A stretch of 64,000 bases of DNA from an uncultured Collinsella sp. (GCA_934646815.1 CAKUEW010000001.1:322561-386560), one strand, 5' to 3'. Counted from the stretch's first letter, positions 16,878 through 25,604 are shown. The notes: generated by a model from the letters alone, not told the origin. Made by a program: numbers and translations.

Positions 16878-18636
16878 GATGATATCTCGTCGCCGCCTGA
16901 TCGAGGCGGCTGCCGGCACGCTGCTGCTTTCGGGCTGTTCTGCGCAGGACGACTCCTCGACCACAAAGACCAAAAAGCAGGGCAAGATCAAAAAGGCTGA
17001 CGCCTCCGATCAGTCCAAGCACCTGCGCGACAAAGACGAGCTGTACGAGGTCTACGACGATTCGGGCATCGTGTGCATGTACCTGACGGTGTCGCGCGGC
17101 AACAGCTCCGAGAACACCGATCACTCTTGGGCCGAGATCAATACGTATTCGGTGTACGACTACGCCGATATGGGCGTGACGCGCTACCAGGTTATGGGCC
17201 TGCTGCAGCCGGGCGACGACAAGGGCCCCGTGGCCGGCGAGGTCGGTTACGGCGAGGAGACGCCCAATGCCACCGTGCAGGTGCGTGGCCAGACGTCGAG
17301 TACCTACTCGCAAAAGAATTACAAGGTAGAGCTCAAAAAGGGTAAGGGCACCTGGCGCCAGCAACGCTCTATCGCGCTCAATAAGCACATGGGCGAGGGT
17401 ATGCGCTTTCGCAATAAAATGGCCTACGACCTCATCCGTGGGATTCCCCAGATGATGGGCCTGCGTACGCAGTTTGTGCATCTGTGGGTGTGCGACCAGA
17501 CCGAGAAGTCCAACGATACCTTTGAGGATTACGGCCTGTTTACGCAGGTGGAGCAGCTCAATAAGACGGCACTTAAGGCCCATGGGCTCGATAAGAGCGG
17601 GCATCTGTATAAGGTCAACAGCTTTGATTTCAATCGCTACGAGGACACCATTAAGCTGGCAGACGACCCCGATTATAATCAGGCCAATTTTGAGGGCATG
17701 CTCGAGATTAAAGGCGATTCGGACCATACCAAGCTCATCGAGATGCTCGACGCGCTCAACGACACCTCGAATAAGATCGACGAGGTGCTCGACACGTATT
17801 TTGATACCGAGAACTTGGTCTATTGGATGGCGTTTCAGATCTTGACGGGCAACTGCGACACGCAGAACCGCAACTGCTATCTGTACAGCCCGCTCAACTC
17901 TAACGTTTGGTATTTCTTGGATTGGGATAACGACGGCATGCTGCGCAAGCTGGAGCTGAGCCTGGCGGGGTTCTCGGACTACGCCAGCTGGGAGCGCGGC
18001 GTGAGCAACTACTGGGGCAACGTGCTGTTTAACCGCGCGCTGTGTAGCAAGTCGTTCCGCAGCGAGCTCCAGAGTGCCGTTAAGGACCTGCGCTCGTATT
18101 TGACCGAGGAGCGCCTGGCCAAGATGGTCAAGCAGTATCGCGAGGTGACCGAGTCGCTGGTGTTTGCCTCGCCCGATATCGATAACCTGCCCGTGACCAA
18201 GGACGAATACGAGCAGATTGCCGCGGCGATTCCTTCCGAGATTGAGGAAAACTACAAGACTTATCGCGAGAGCTTTAAAAAGCCCATGCCGTTCTATATT
18301 GGCATTCCGCAGATCGATAACGGCAAGCTGCGCATTAATTGGGACGCATCTTACGATTTTGAGGCGCGCGATATTCGCTATACCGTGGAGCTGGCGCGCG
18401 ACTACGCCATTGCCGACGTGGTCTTTAAGGCCGAGGACGTGCTGCTGCCCGAGGTGACTTGCGATGCACCCGATGCCGGCCAGTACTTTGTGCGCGTGCG
18501 CGCCACCAATTCCGATGGCTATACGCAAGATGCTTTTGACTACTACGTGACCGACGACGGCAAGCAGTACGGCACGCTGTGCTTTTACGTGCAGGATGGC
18601 GGCAAGGTTGTGGGGGACATCTATGAGGAGGGCTAG
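16867..18636 (+). CDS. CotH-family protein, exported lipoprotein
   Basis: A 589-residue protein. The N-terminus carries a twin-arginine-like motif SRRRLIEA at 7-14 and a lipobox LLSGC with C24, so it is probably a (Tat) lipoprotein on the outer face of the membrane. The body is a CotH kinase-like domain: VQVRGQTSSTYSQKNYKVEL, later the metal/catalytic segment TGNCDTQNRNCYLY and FLDWDNDGM. A C-terminal fibronectin-like domain follows (IPQIDNGKLRINWD). CotH proteins are atypical kinases of coats and surfaces; the substrate here is unknown. I use ATG 16867, with GGGGAGG upstream, overlapping pelG by 11 bases. Co-transcription with pel suggests it modifies or anchors the polymer or a surface protein. 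Confidence 0.8.
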   Translation: MTDRMISRRRLIEAAAGTLLLSGCSAQDDSSTTKTKKQGKIKKADASDQSKHLRDKDELYEVYDDSGIVCMYLTVSRGNSSENTDHSWAEINTYSVYDYADMGVTRYQVMGLLQPGDDKGPVAGEVGYGEETPNATVQVRGQTSSTYSQKNYKVELKKGKGTWRQQRSIALNKHMGEGMRFRNKMAYDLIRGIPQMMGLRTQFVHLWVCDQTEKSNDTFEDYGLFTQVEQLNKTALKAHGLDKSGHLYKVNSFDFNRYEDTIKLADDPDYNQANFEGMLEIKGDSDHTKLIEMLDALNDTSNKIDEVLDTYFDTENLVYWMAFQILTGNCDTQNRNCYLYSPLNSNVWYFLDWDNDGMLRKLELSLAGFSDYASWERGVSNYWGNVLFNRALCSKSFRSELQSAVKDLRSYLTEERLAKMVKQYREVTESLVFASPDIDNLPVTKDEYEQIAAAIPSEIEENYKTYRESFKKPMPFYIGIPQIDNGKLRINWDASYDFEARDIRYTVELARDYAIADVVFKAEDVLLPEVTCDAPDAGQYFVRVRATNSDGYTQDAFDYYVTDDGKQYGTLCFYVQDGGKVVGDIYEEG

Positions 18637-19414
18637 CGCGCTGTTGGAGCGCCTGGCCGCCCCGCCTGCGCGCACCAAGCAGGAGCGGTATCGCCACGAG
18701 CTCAAGTACCTTATCAACGAGGGCGAACACGCCGCGCTTGCCTGCCGCATGGCGCCGGTCTTTAAGCTGGACAAGCATGCGCAGGCGGGCGGCTATACCA
18801 TCCGTAGCCTGTACTTTGATGACTACGCAAATACGGCGTACGAGGAAAAGGACGCCGGCATTTTGATGCGTAAGAAGTATCGCGTGCGCATTTACAACGG
18901 CAGCGACAAGGTGATTAAACTCGAGCGCAAAAAGAAGTACGGCAGCTGGATCTACAAGGAGGATGCGCCGCTCACGCGCGACGAGTTTGAGCGCATCCTG
19001 GCCGGCGACTACGACTTTTTGCTGCGCAGCCCGCACCAGCTCTGCCGCGAGTTCTACATCGAGTGCATCTGCAACATGATGCGCCCGCGTACCATTGTGG
19101 ACTACGAGCGCGAGCCGTGGGTGATGGATGAGGGCACGGTGCGCATTACGTTTGACATGGACGTGCGCGCCGCGGTTGGAAGCTTCGATATCTTTGACGC
19201 GACCCTGCCCGCCCTGCCGGTGCTGGAGCCGGGCAAGCTGGTGATGGAAGTCAAGTTTACGGAGTTTTGCCCGCAGCTTGTGCGCGATATGGTGCCGCCG
19301 GGTGCCGCAGAGCTTACGGCGGTCTCCAAGTACTGCCTGTGCTACGAAAAGACCGCCTACCTGCGCGGATTTAATTACTGGGAATCGGACTTTGAGAACC
19401 GAGGGGATATCTAG
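18623..19414 (+). CDS. VTC-domain protein (polyphosphate polymerase-like)
   Basis: A 263-residue protein that is essentially one VTC domain. Visible are RHELKYLIN near the start, IRSLYFDDYAN, RVRIYNG, the basic strand KLERKKKYGSWIYKE, and later MEVKFTEFCP. These line a tunnel of arginines and lysines that binds polyphosphate or nucleotide in the yeast VTC4 catalytic domain. It has no membrane segment of its own. ATG 18623 overlaps the cotH stop by 14 bases and has GGGGGA upstream. It is regularly found next to cotH and DUF4956 genes. Whether it makes polyphosphate or modifies another polymer here is not known. Confidence 0.8.
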   Translation: MRRASALLERLAAPPARTKQERYRHELKYLINEGEHAALACRMAPVFKLDKHAQAGGYTIRSLYFDDYANTAYEEKDAGILMRKKYRVRIYNGSDKVIKLERKKKYGSWIYKEDAPLTRDEFERILAGDYDFLLRSPHQLCREFYIECICNMMRPRTIVDYEREPWVMDEGTVRITFDMDVRAAVGSFDIFDATLPALPVLEPGKLVMEVKFTEFCPQLVRDMVPPGAAELTAVSKYCLCYEKTAYLRGFNYWESDFENRGDI

Positions 19415-19417
19415 ACC

Positions 19418-20083
19418 ATGAGCACCAGGGACTTTTTTAAGAACTCCGTCTTGGAGGCGTTTGGCCAGGTCGATCCTGCCAAGATCGGTCTGTCGCTGCT
19501 CGTGGCGCTGGCCATGGGCATCCTGATCTACCACGTGTACAAGCGCTTCTTTACCGGCGTGGTGTATTCGCGCAGTTTTGCCGTGACGCTTGTGGGCATG
19601 TGCGTGCTCACCTGCATGGTTACACTGGCGATCTCGACCAACGTGGTTATCTCGCTCGGTATGGTGGGCGCCTTGTCTATCGTGCGTTACCGTACAGCGG
19701 TAAAGGATCCGCTCGACCTGCTGTATCTTTTCTGGGCCATTACCACGGGCATTACGGCGGGCGCTGGCATGTATGCACTTGTGGCGCTCACCGCAGTGGT
19801 GATCGTGGTGATGATCGCCGGCTTTGCCGCGCATCAGGACAAGGCGCGTGTGTACATGATGGTGATCCATTACACGGGCCAGACCACGGGTGACGATATC
19901 GTACGTGCCTTTGGTCGCACCAAGTTCACGGTGAAGTCCAAGACCATGCGCGGCGACAAGGTAGAGATGGCCGTCGAGGTGTTCTCGGACGGCGTGGACA
20001 TGCCCTATGCAGATGCGATCCGCGCGATTGATGGCGTCGAGGACCTGACGCTCATTCAATATAACGGGGAGTATCACGGCTAG
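19418..20083 (+). CDS. DUF4956 membrane protein
   Basis: A 221-residue protein with about four membrane helices between residues 22 and 140 and a soluble C-terminal domain of about 80 residues. The conserved segment GMVGALSIVRYRTAVKDPLD marks the DUF4956 family. It starts three bases after the VTC gene and is the last gene of the pel operon. DUF4956 proteins almost always travel with a VTC-domain protein and are likely its membrane partner, perhaps a channel for the product; this is inference from gene context. Confidence 0.8.
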   Translation: MSTRDFFKNSVLEAFGQVDPAKIGLSLLVALAMGILIYHVYKRFFTGVVYSRSFAVTLVGMCVLTCMVTLAISTNVVISLGMVGALSIVRYRTAVKDPLDLLYLFWAITTGITAGAGMYALVALTAVVIVVMIAGFAAHQDKARVYMMVIHYTGQTTGDDIVRAFGRTKFTVKSKTMRGDKVEMAVEVFSDGVDMPYADAIRAIDGVEDLTLIQYNGEYHG

Positions 20084-20126
20084 TTGGGTATCATAGTGCT
20101 TGTGAATTCGATGTCAGGGGTGCTTT

Positions 20127-21107
20127 TTGATACGTATGAAAGATGTCGCTGAGCTGGCGGGCGTTTCGAGCGCCGCGGTCTCGCGCTATCTCAACGGTGG
20201 ATATATCTCGGCCGATAAGGCCGAGCGCATTAAGCAGGCGATTCAAGAGACTGGTTATGTGCGGTCGAATCAGGCCCGCGCGTTGCGCACTGGGTCCACC
20301 AAGCTTATCGGCGTCATCGTGCCTAAGATTAATTCCGAGTCGGTAAGTCGTATTACGGCCGGCATCGGCCAGGTTCTTGGCCGCCGCGGCTACCAGATGC
20401 TGCTGGCGAACACGGACAACGTGGCCGATCGTGAGCTCGAGTACCTGGACCTGTTTCAGAACCACCCCGTTGACGGCATTGTGCTCGTGGCAACTATGAT
20501 TACCGATGAGCATCGCGCGGCAATTGCATCGTGTCGGGTGCCCATTGTGCTGATCGGTCAGCATGTCGAGGGGACGGCCTGCGTGTATCACGACGATTAC
20601 GAGGCCGCCTATGAGCTTGGCCACGCGCTGGCTGGACGCGTGACGGGAAAGATCGGCTACGTCGGCGTTACCGAGGACGACCGTGCCGCCGGCTACGATC
20701 GTCGTCGCGGCGTGCAGGACGGCTTGGCTGCTGCGGGCAGTGAGCTCGATCCGGCACTGATTCGGCTGGGCTCGTTTACGCTTGATTCCGGTTACCGTGC
20801 GGCGCGTGAGTTGTTAGAGGCCGAGTCCGATCTGGCCTTTATCGCGTGTGCGACCGATACTATGGCGGCCGGTGCCCTGCGTGCCATCGACGAAGTTCGT
20901 GGCGCGGGCGAGGGTGCCCATCGCGTGAGCGGCTTTGGCGACAACGCGTTTTTGCGCGCGCTGACCGGCGGCATTCCCACCGTGCATTACGGCTACCTCA
21001 CCAGTGGCGTGGAGGCCACGAGTATGCTGCTCGACGCCGTCGATGGTGTGGAAGGGGAGCGCGGCATGCGCGCCCTTAAGCTGGGCCATCAGCTTATGTG
21101 CGTGTAA
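20127..21107 (+). CDS. scrR: LacI-family transcriptional regulator, probably of sucrose genes
   Basis: A 326-residue LacI/GalR protein. Its N-terminal helix-turn-helix is MKDVAELAGVSSAAVSRYLN, followed by the hinge helix region (NQARALRTGSTKLIGVIVP) and a periplasmic-binding-protein-like sugar domain. I choose TTG 20127 because AGGGG at 20116-20120 is well spaced and LacI proteins usually begin a few residues before the KDVA motif; ATG 20136 is the alternative. It lies directly upstream of a sucrose-type PTS transporter and a GH32 hydrolase, so it is probably their repressor. Candidate operators lie in the following gap. The symbol is given by context. Confidence 0.8.
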   Translation: MIRMKDVAELAGVSSAAVSRYLNGGYISADKAERIKQAIQETGYVRSNQARALRTGSTKLIGVIVPKINSESVSRITAGIGQVLGRRGYQMLLANTDNVADRELEYLDLFQNHPVDGIVLVATMITDEHRAAIASCRVPIVLIGQHVEGTACVYHDDYEAAYELGHALAGRVTGKIGYVGVTEDDRAAGYDRRRGVQDGLAAAGSELDPALIRLGSFTLDSGYRAARELLEAESDLAFIACATDTMAAGALRAIDEVRGAGEGAHRVSGFGDNAFLRALTGGIPTVHYGYLTSGVEATSMLLDAVDGVEGERGMRALKLGHQLMCV

Positions 21108-21203
21108 GCGACGGGGTGGCACCCTGCCTTTTGATCCCTCAGCAAACCCTTATTGACGAATATCTACCGTTCGCCGGCAGATTGCTACCGTTTGCGGCGA
21201 TAT

Positions 21204-21241
21204 GTAATCGTTTGCAGTTATGTAAAACTGAAAACGATTAC
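21204..21241. promoter_or_regulatory. Candidate LacI-type operator ahead of the sucrose PTS gene
   Basis: An inverted repeat, GTAATCGTTT (21204-21213) with AAACGATTAC (21232-21241), lies about 60 bases upstream of the PTS start. Two related sites, CTACCGTTCGCCGGC and CTACCGTTTGCGGC, occur just upstream (about 21164-21199). The CGTTT / AAACG core is like half-sites of sucrose and fructose LacI-family repressors. A binding role for the adjacent LacI protein is inferred from position. Confidence 0.55.
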
Positions 21242-21298
21242 AGTGTAACTGTCAAACATGACCGGGCGCGAAAATGCCCGCTGAGGGAAAGGGACATT

Positions 21299-22699
21299 AT
21301 GGACTACCGCAAATCGGCCCAAGAGGTGCTCGACAACATCGGTGGCGCCGACAACGTTGTTTCGGCCGCACATTGTGCCACGCGTCTGCGTCTGGTAATT
21401 GCCGATAACGCTAAGGTCAACAAGGAAGCCATCGAGAATATCGATGGCGCCAAGGGCGTCTTTGAGGCCCAGGGCCAGCTGCAGATCATCTTTGGCACCG
21501 GCACCGTCAATAAGGTGTACGACGAGTTCATCGCGCTCGGTGGCATCAACGCCGCTTCCAAGGCCGAGGTCAAGGAGGCCGCGGCGCAGCAGCAGAACAT
21601 CTTTATGCGCGCCATCAAGGTGCTCGGCGACATCTTCGTCCCCATCATTCCCGCCATCGTGGCTTCGGGCCTGCTGCTGGGCATTATGAGCGCCCTCAAC
21701 TTTATGGCCTCCAACGGCTTTATCGCGCTCGACACCAATAACTTTATCTACAAGATCGCCGACCTGGTCTCCGGCACGTCCTTTGGCATCCTGCAGATTC
21801 TGATCGGTTACTCCGCCGCCAAGGCCTTCGGCGCCAACCCGTACCTGGGCGCGGTCGTCGGCGGCGCGTTTATCAACTCCTCGCTGCAGAGCGCCTACAC
21901 GGTTGCTTCCGAGGGCGTGCAGACCATGGTCACCGTCATCCCCGGCGTGTACAGCTTTGAGTGGGTTGGCTACCAGGGTCACGTCATTCCCATCGTCATC
22001 GCCTGCGCTATCCTGGCCTTTTTGGAGAAGCGCCTGCACAAGATCGTCCCCGAGATGTTCGATCTCTTTGTGACCCCGCTCGTTTCCGTCTTTGTGACCG
22101 TGCTCGTGACGCTTATCGCCGTCGGTCCCGTCTTTGTGTGGGCCGAGAATGCCATCCTCGGTCTGATCCAGGCCCTGCTGACCCTGCCCTTCGGCATCGG
22201 TTCGTTCATCGTCGGCCTGTTCTACGCTCCCACGGTCGTTACCGGTATCCACCAGATGTACACCGCCATCGACCTGGGCCAGCTCGCCCAGTACGGCGTG
22301 ACCTATTGGCTGCCCATCGCCAGCGCCGCGAATATCGCCCAGGGTGGCGCCGCGCTTGCCGTTGCCTTTAAGACCCGCGACGCCAAGATCAAGGGTCTGG
22401 CGCTTCCTTCGGCCCTGTCCGCCTTTATGGGCATTACCGAGCCTGCCATCTTTGGCGTGAACCTGCGCTTCTTTAAGCCCTTCATCGCCGGCTGCATCGG
22501 CGGCGGCTGCGGTGCCCTGGTCTGCGCGCTCACCTCGCTCGCGGCTTCTGGCACCGGCGTTACCGGCATCTTTGGTATCCTGCTGTGCCTGGCCCAGCCC
22601 GTGCAGTACGCGATCATGTTCGCGGTCGCGGCGCTCGTGTCCTTTGCCATCTCGTTTGTCCTGTACAAGGACGAGCCCAAGGCAGCCGAGCAGGCCTAA
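21299..22699 (+). CDS. scrA: PTS sucrose-type transporter, EIIBC
   Basis: A 466-residue PTS permease. The N-terminal EIIB domain has the phosphorylated cysteine C26 in SAAHCATRLRLV; the rest is the glucose/sucrose-type EIIC domain with about ten membrane helices and the loop GIHQMYTAIDL. No EIIA domain is attached, so phosphate must come from a separate EIIA. The neighbouring GH32 gene points to sucrose taken up as sucrose-6-phosphate; trehalose or another beta-glucoside is less likely. The start is ATG 21299 after GGGAAAGGGA; the frame is open further upstream but crosses the operator region. Confidence 0.85.
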   Translation: MDYRKSAQEVLDNIGGADNVVSAAHCATRLRLVIADNAKVNKEAIENIDGAKGVFEAQGQLQIIFGTGTVNKVYDEFIALGGINAASKAEVKEAAAQQQNIFMRAIKVLGDIFVPIIPAIVASGLLLGIMSALNFMASNGFIALDTNNFIYKIADLVSGTSFGILQILIGYSAAKAFGANPYLGAVVGGAFINSSLQSAYTVASEGVQTMVTVIPGVYSFEWVGYQGHVIPIVIACAILAFLEKRLHKIVPEMFDLFVTPLVSVFVTVLVTLIAVGPVFVWAENAILGLIQALLTLPFGIGSFIVGLFYAPTVVTGIHQMYTAIDLGQLAQYGVTYWLPIASAANIAQGGAALAVAFKTRDAKIKGLALPSALSAFMGITEPAIFGVNLRFFKPFIAGCIGGGCGALVCALTSLAASGTGVTGIFGILLCLAQPVQYAIMFAVAALVSFAISFVLYKDEPKAAEQA

Positions 22700-22807
22700 G
22701 AGCTTTTGATTGGGGGAATGCCCGCGGGCTTGCGCGCCTGCGGGTGTTTCCGTTTGTGTGTGGCGTTTTTTGGGCGCCATGAGCCTTCGATTCGATTGGA
22801 CGTTTGT

Positions 22808-24340
22808 ATGTCTAATGCACTTGGTCGCGACCTTGCAAAGCTGGTCGCCGCTGTTGAGGCGGCTGCCATCGAGTGTGGTCATGGCGCCTACGGCCAGCGC
22901 TTTCACATTATGCCGCCGGCGGGCTGGCTCAACGACCCTAACGGTCTTTGCCAAGCGGGTGGCGTGTTTCATGCGTACTTTCAGTATGCGCCGTTTGATG
23001 TAGAGGGTGGCGTTAAGGCCTGGGGCCACGTGGTAAGCCGCGATCTTATGACGTGGGATTACGTTGGTGCGCCGCTGCTTCCCGACGAGCCGTTCGATTG
23101 CCATGGTGTGTATTCGGGATCGGCGCTTGCCGAGGACGGTCGCATTCGCGTGCTGTATACCGGCAACGTGAAGCTCTCGGATGCGGACGGGACGTTCGAC
23201 TACGTTAATACCGGCCGTCGTGCCGATACCATCTACGTGGAGAGCGCCGACGGGCAGACGTTTGGGGCCAAGCGCGTGGTGCTGGCGTCTGAGGATTACC
23301 CGGAGGATCTGACGTGCCACGTGCGCGATCCCAAGGTGTGGCGCGATGCGGACGGGCGCTACCACATGGTGCTGGGTGCGCGACGTCGCGTAGACGGGCC
23401 GCATGTGGAGAGCCGTTTTTGTGCGATGCACGGCGAGGGTGCCGGTCGCGATGTGGGCGAAATTCTGGTGTATGGCTCGGCCGATATGCTGAGCTGGGAG
23501 CTGGAGGCCCGTGTTTCCTCGTCTGAGCGCTTTGGCTTTATGTGGGAGTGCCCGGGGTATCTTGAGCTGCCTGCTGAGGGCGCTGCGCCGGCAAAGTTTC
23601 TTTCCTTCTCGCCGCAGGGCCTTGAAGGCGGTCGTTGGGATCGCGGTAACGTGTATGCTGCGGGTTATATGCCCGTTACGGGTGACATTACGGGCGGCGA
23701 TGGTGCCTACGAGCTGGGCGAGTTCCGCCTGTGGGACGCCGGCTTTGATTTCTATGCGCCGCAGGAGTTTGTGGCCGAGGATGGTCGCCATATTCTGATC
23801 GGCTGGATGGGTATGCCCGACGAGCCGACGTATAACAACAACCCTACGCTGGTGACCGGTTGGCAGCACTGCATGACGGTACCGCGTGAGCTGACGGTTG
23901 GCGTTGACGGCGTGGTGCTGCAGCAGCCGGCGCGTGAGATCACCCAGTACTATAGCTCTGTGGCTGTGGGGGAGGGCTCGCTGGAGGTTGCCGGCGACGC
24001 GTGCTTTGACGTAGCTGTCGATGGTGTGGACGGTGTATTTGCCGCTACGGTGAATGGCGAGCTTTCACTTGCATTTGCGCCTGCCGAGGGCGAGCTGCCC
24101 GCGCGTTTTGAGATGCGCTTTGCCGATGAGTCTCGTTCCTCTGCCGGCTGCGGTCGCACCGTGCGCTGGGAGTCCGTCGACGAGGTGCGCAACGTGCGCA
24201 TCGTTGGCGATGTTTCGTCGGTCGAGGTGTTTGTGAACGACGGTGCGCTCGTGTTCTCGACGCGTATCTATCCCGAGACCTATGGCGTGTCGGTTGATGC
24301 GCCGAGTGCGAACGTGAACTACCACACGCTCAACATCTAG
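22808..24340 (+). CDS. scrB: Sucrose-6-phosphate hydrolase (GH32)
   Basis: A 510-residue glycoside hydrolase family 32 enzyme that cleaves sucrose-6-phosphate to glucose-6-phosphate and fructose in the cytosol. The three catalytic signatures are present: WLNDPNG (nucleophile Asp), RDPKV (transition-state Asp) and MWECPG (acid/base Glu). A C-terminal beta-sandwich follows. I start at ATG 22808 (MSNALGRDL), which matches usual family lengths, though its ribosome site is weak. The frame is open back to 22706, and ATG 22718 has GGGGG almost touching it, but the extra residues do not look like this family. It completes a regulator-transporter-hydrolase sucrose unit and ends at a good terminator. 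Confidence 0.88.
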   Translation: MSNALGRDLAKLVAAVEAAAIECGHGAYGQRFHIMPPAGWLNDPNGLCQAGGVFHAYFQYAPFDVEGGVKAWGHVVSRDLMTWDYVGAPLLPDEPFDCHGVYSGSALAEDGRIRVLYTGNVKLSDADGTFDYVNTGRRADTIYVESADGQTFGAKRVVLASEDYPEDLTCHVRDPKVWRDADGRYHMVLGARRRVDGPHVESRFCAMHGEGAGRDVGEILVYGSADMLSWELEARVSSSERFGFMWECPGYLELPAEGAAPAKFLSFSPQGLEGGRWDRGNVYAAGYMPVTGDITGGDGAYELGEFRLWDAGFDFYAPQEFVAEDGRHILIGWMGMPDEPTYNNNPTLVTGWQHCMTVPRELTVGVDGVVLQQPAREITQYYSSVAVGEGSLEVAGDACFDVAVDGVDGVFAATVNGELSLAFAPAEGELPARFEMRFADESRSSAGCGRTVRWESVDEVRNVRIVGDVSSVEVFVNDGALVFSTRIYPETYGVSVDAPSANVNYHTLNI

Positions 24341-24378
24341 ACGTCTCGTCGCATATCGGCGCTATACTGCAGCCGTTG

Positions 24379-24419
24379 CCCACGATGCGGGGAACATCCG
24401 CATCGTGGGTTTATGTTTT
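24379..24419 (+). terminator. Rho-independent terminator after scrB
   Basis: Perfect 12-bp stem CCCACGATGCGG (24379-24390) with CCGCATCGTGGG (24398-24409), a 7-base loop, then TTTATGTTTTT. It separates the sucrose genes from the next gene. Confidence 0.85.
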
Positions 24420-24436
24420 TGAAGGGACGGTGCCGC

Positions 24437-25429
24437 GTGGACGTGCAACAGTTAGAAGAGGCCTGGGCTTTGAGGGCCGCCGCGTGTGAGGCACGACTGG
24501 TTGCGGCCTCGCATGTGCCGGCGGCGCTGTCGCAGCTGGCGATAGTGCGCCCCGGCGACCGCCTGGTTGCGTTTGCCGATGACTTTGCCGATGCGTATAC
24601 GCTCGGCTTTGATGGCTGCGACGTGGCGCTGGTGGGGGAGCCGTCGGTTGCGGCGTTTGCTGCTGCATCCGAGGGTTTTGCCGCGTCGTTTGATGCTGAA
24701 GGCCCGCATCTGTGGTGGTTCGTCAACTCCATCGGCGGGTTTGGCCTGCGCGTGCCCGATCTGCGCGCCCTGGGACGCGCGGCTCGTGAGGCTCACGCGC
24801 TGTTGGTGGCGGACAACACCGTGGCTAGCGTCTTTGGATGCAATCCACTGCGCCTGGGCGCCGTGCTGACACTTGAGGCGCTCGATCGCGTGTGCGCCGG
24901 CGCCGCGCCGCGCAAGCTCGTTGCGGTCTCGGTCGCGCGCTCGCAGCTCAAGCGCCATCGCATTGATGCCGCGGCTGAGTGCGCGCATGTGTTGTTCGAG
25001 GGGTGCGGATTGGCCGCGCTCGATCTGTCCGTCGATGAGGCCGAGGTGCTGGAGCACGGGCTGGACTCGCTCGATGCCCGTATGCAGGCTCACTTCGACC
25101 GCGCCCGTGCGCTGGCTGAGTATTTGGCCGCGAACGAGATGGTACGCAACGTGCGCTATCCCGGGCTGAGCTCGCACCCCGACCATGCCATCGCGACCGG
25201 CATTCTGGAGCACGGTTTTGGTCCGGCAGTAGAGTTTGACCTCATCGACTGTACGGCCGGCGATTTGTTCGATGCCTTGCCGGTGGAGTTCCGCACGTCA
25301 CCCGCCGGCGGCGCAACAACGCGCCTCTCGGCCCCGCGAGGTAAACAGGGGAATACCATCCGCCTCTTCGCCGGCACCGACGACCCTCTGCAAATAGCTG
25401 CCGCCCTAGACAACGCCCTCCGAAAATAG
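24437..25429 (+). CDS. Cys/Met-metabolism PLP-fold protein, probably lacking the catalytic lysine
   Basis: A 330-residue protein of the cystathionine gamma-synthase fold. Recognisable blocks are LLVADNTVASVFGCNPLRLGA (cofactor aspartate region), the dimer segment GLDSLDARMQAHFDRARALA, VRNVRYPGLSSHPDH and the C-terminal FAGTDDP. The segment that normally reads GAD...SATKY...GG aligns without gaps to GAVLTLEALDRVCAG, placing arginine R151 where the PLP-binding lysine should be. Either the enzyme is inactive on standard substrates or a nearby lysine (SQLKR) takes over. I choose GTG 24437, since AAGGGA lies at a good distance; ATG 24413 sits within the terminator tail. Function unknown. Confidence 0.65.
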   Translation: MDVQQLEEAWALRAAACEARLVAASHVPAALSQLAIVRPGDRLVAFADDFADAYTLGFDGCDVALVGEPSVAAFAAASEGFAASFDAEGPHLWWFVNSIGGFGLRVPDLRALGRAAREAHALLVADNTVASVFGCNPLRLGAVLTLEALDRVCAGAAPRKLVAVSVARSQLKRHRIDAAAECAHVLFEGCGLAALDLSVDEAEVLEHGLDSLDARMQAHFDRARALAEYLAANEMVRNVRYPGLSSHPDHAIATGILEHGFGPAVEFDLIDCTAGDLFDALPVEFRTSPAGGATTRLSAPRGKQGNTIRLFAGTDDPLQIAAALDNALRK

Positions 25430-25444
25430 CTCATCGGGGCCTGT

Positions 25445-25604
25445 GCCACGAAAACGGCCTATCTACTACGTTTAACCCCTAGGGGTCGACCATACCGGCT
25501 ATTTTTAAAAACAAGCAAGCCGTCTACCAGCGGTTTTATTATCACGATTTTCGGTATGGTCGAGGGTATTCAACCAAACGTAGTAGATGGGCCCATTTTG
25601 TGGC
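25445..25604. repeat. 160-bp palindromic intergenic element
   Basis: Nested inverted repeats: outer GCCACGAAAACGG with a near-complement ending TTTTGTGGC at 25604, a 13-bp perfect pair (25461-25473 with 25576-25588), and a 12-bp perfect pair TCGACCATACCG (25486-25497) with 25552-25563. The centre is AT-rich. No protein is encoded. It lies between two convergent genes and resembles a MITE or a large extragenic palindrome; it is unrelated in sequence to the 124-bp family. Confidence 0.7.

Noticed and set aside
14250-16991. A 913-codon open frame on the minus strand across pelF and pelG
   Set aside because: It is an antisense shadow caused by G/C-biased third positions. Its product is rich in His, Arg and Gln with no domain, while the plus strand encodes clear Pel proteins.
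22706-22807. Extended N-terminus of the GH32 enzyme
   Set aside because: The 34 additional residues are unlike family members and contain no convincing signal peptide; ATG 22808 gives the normal length.
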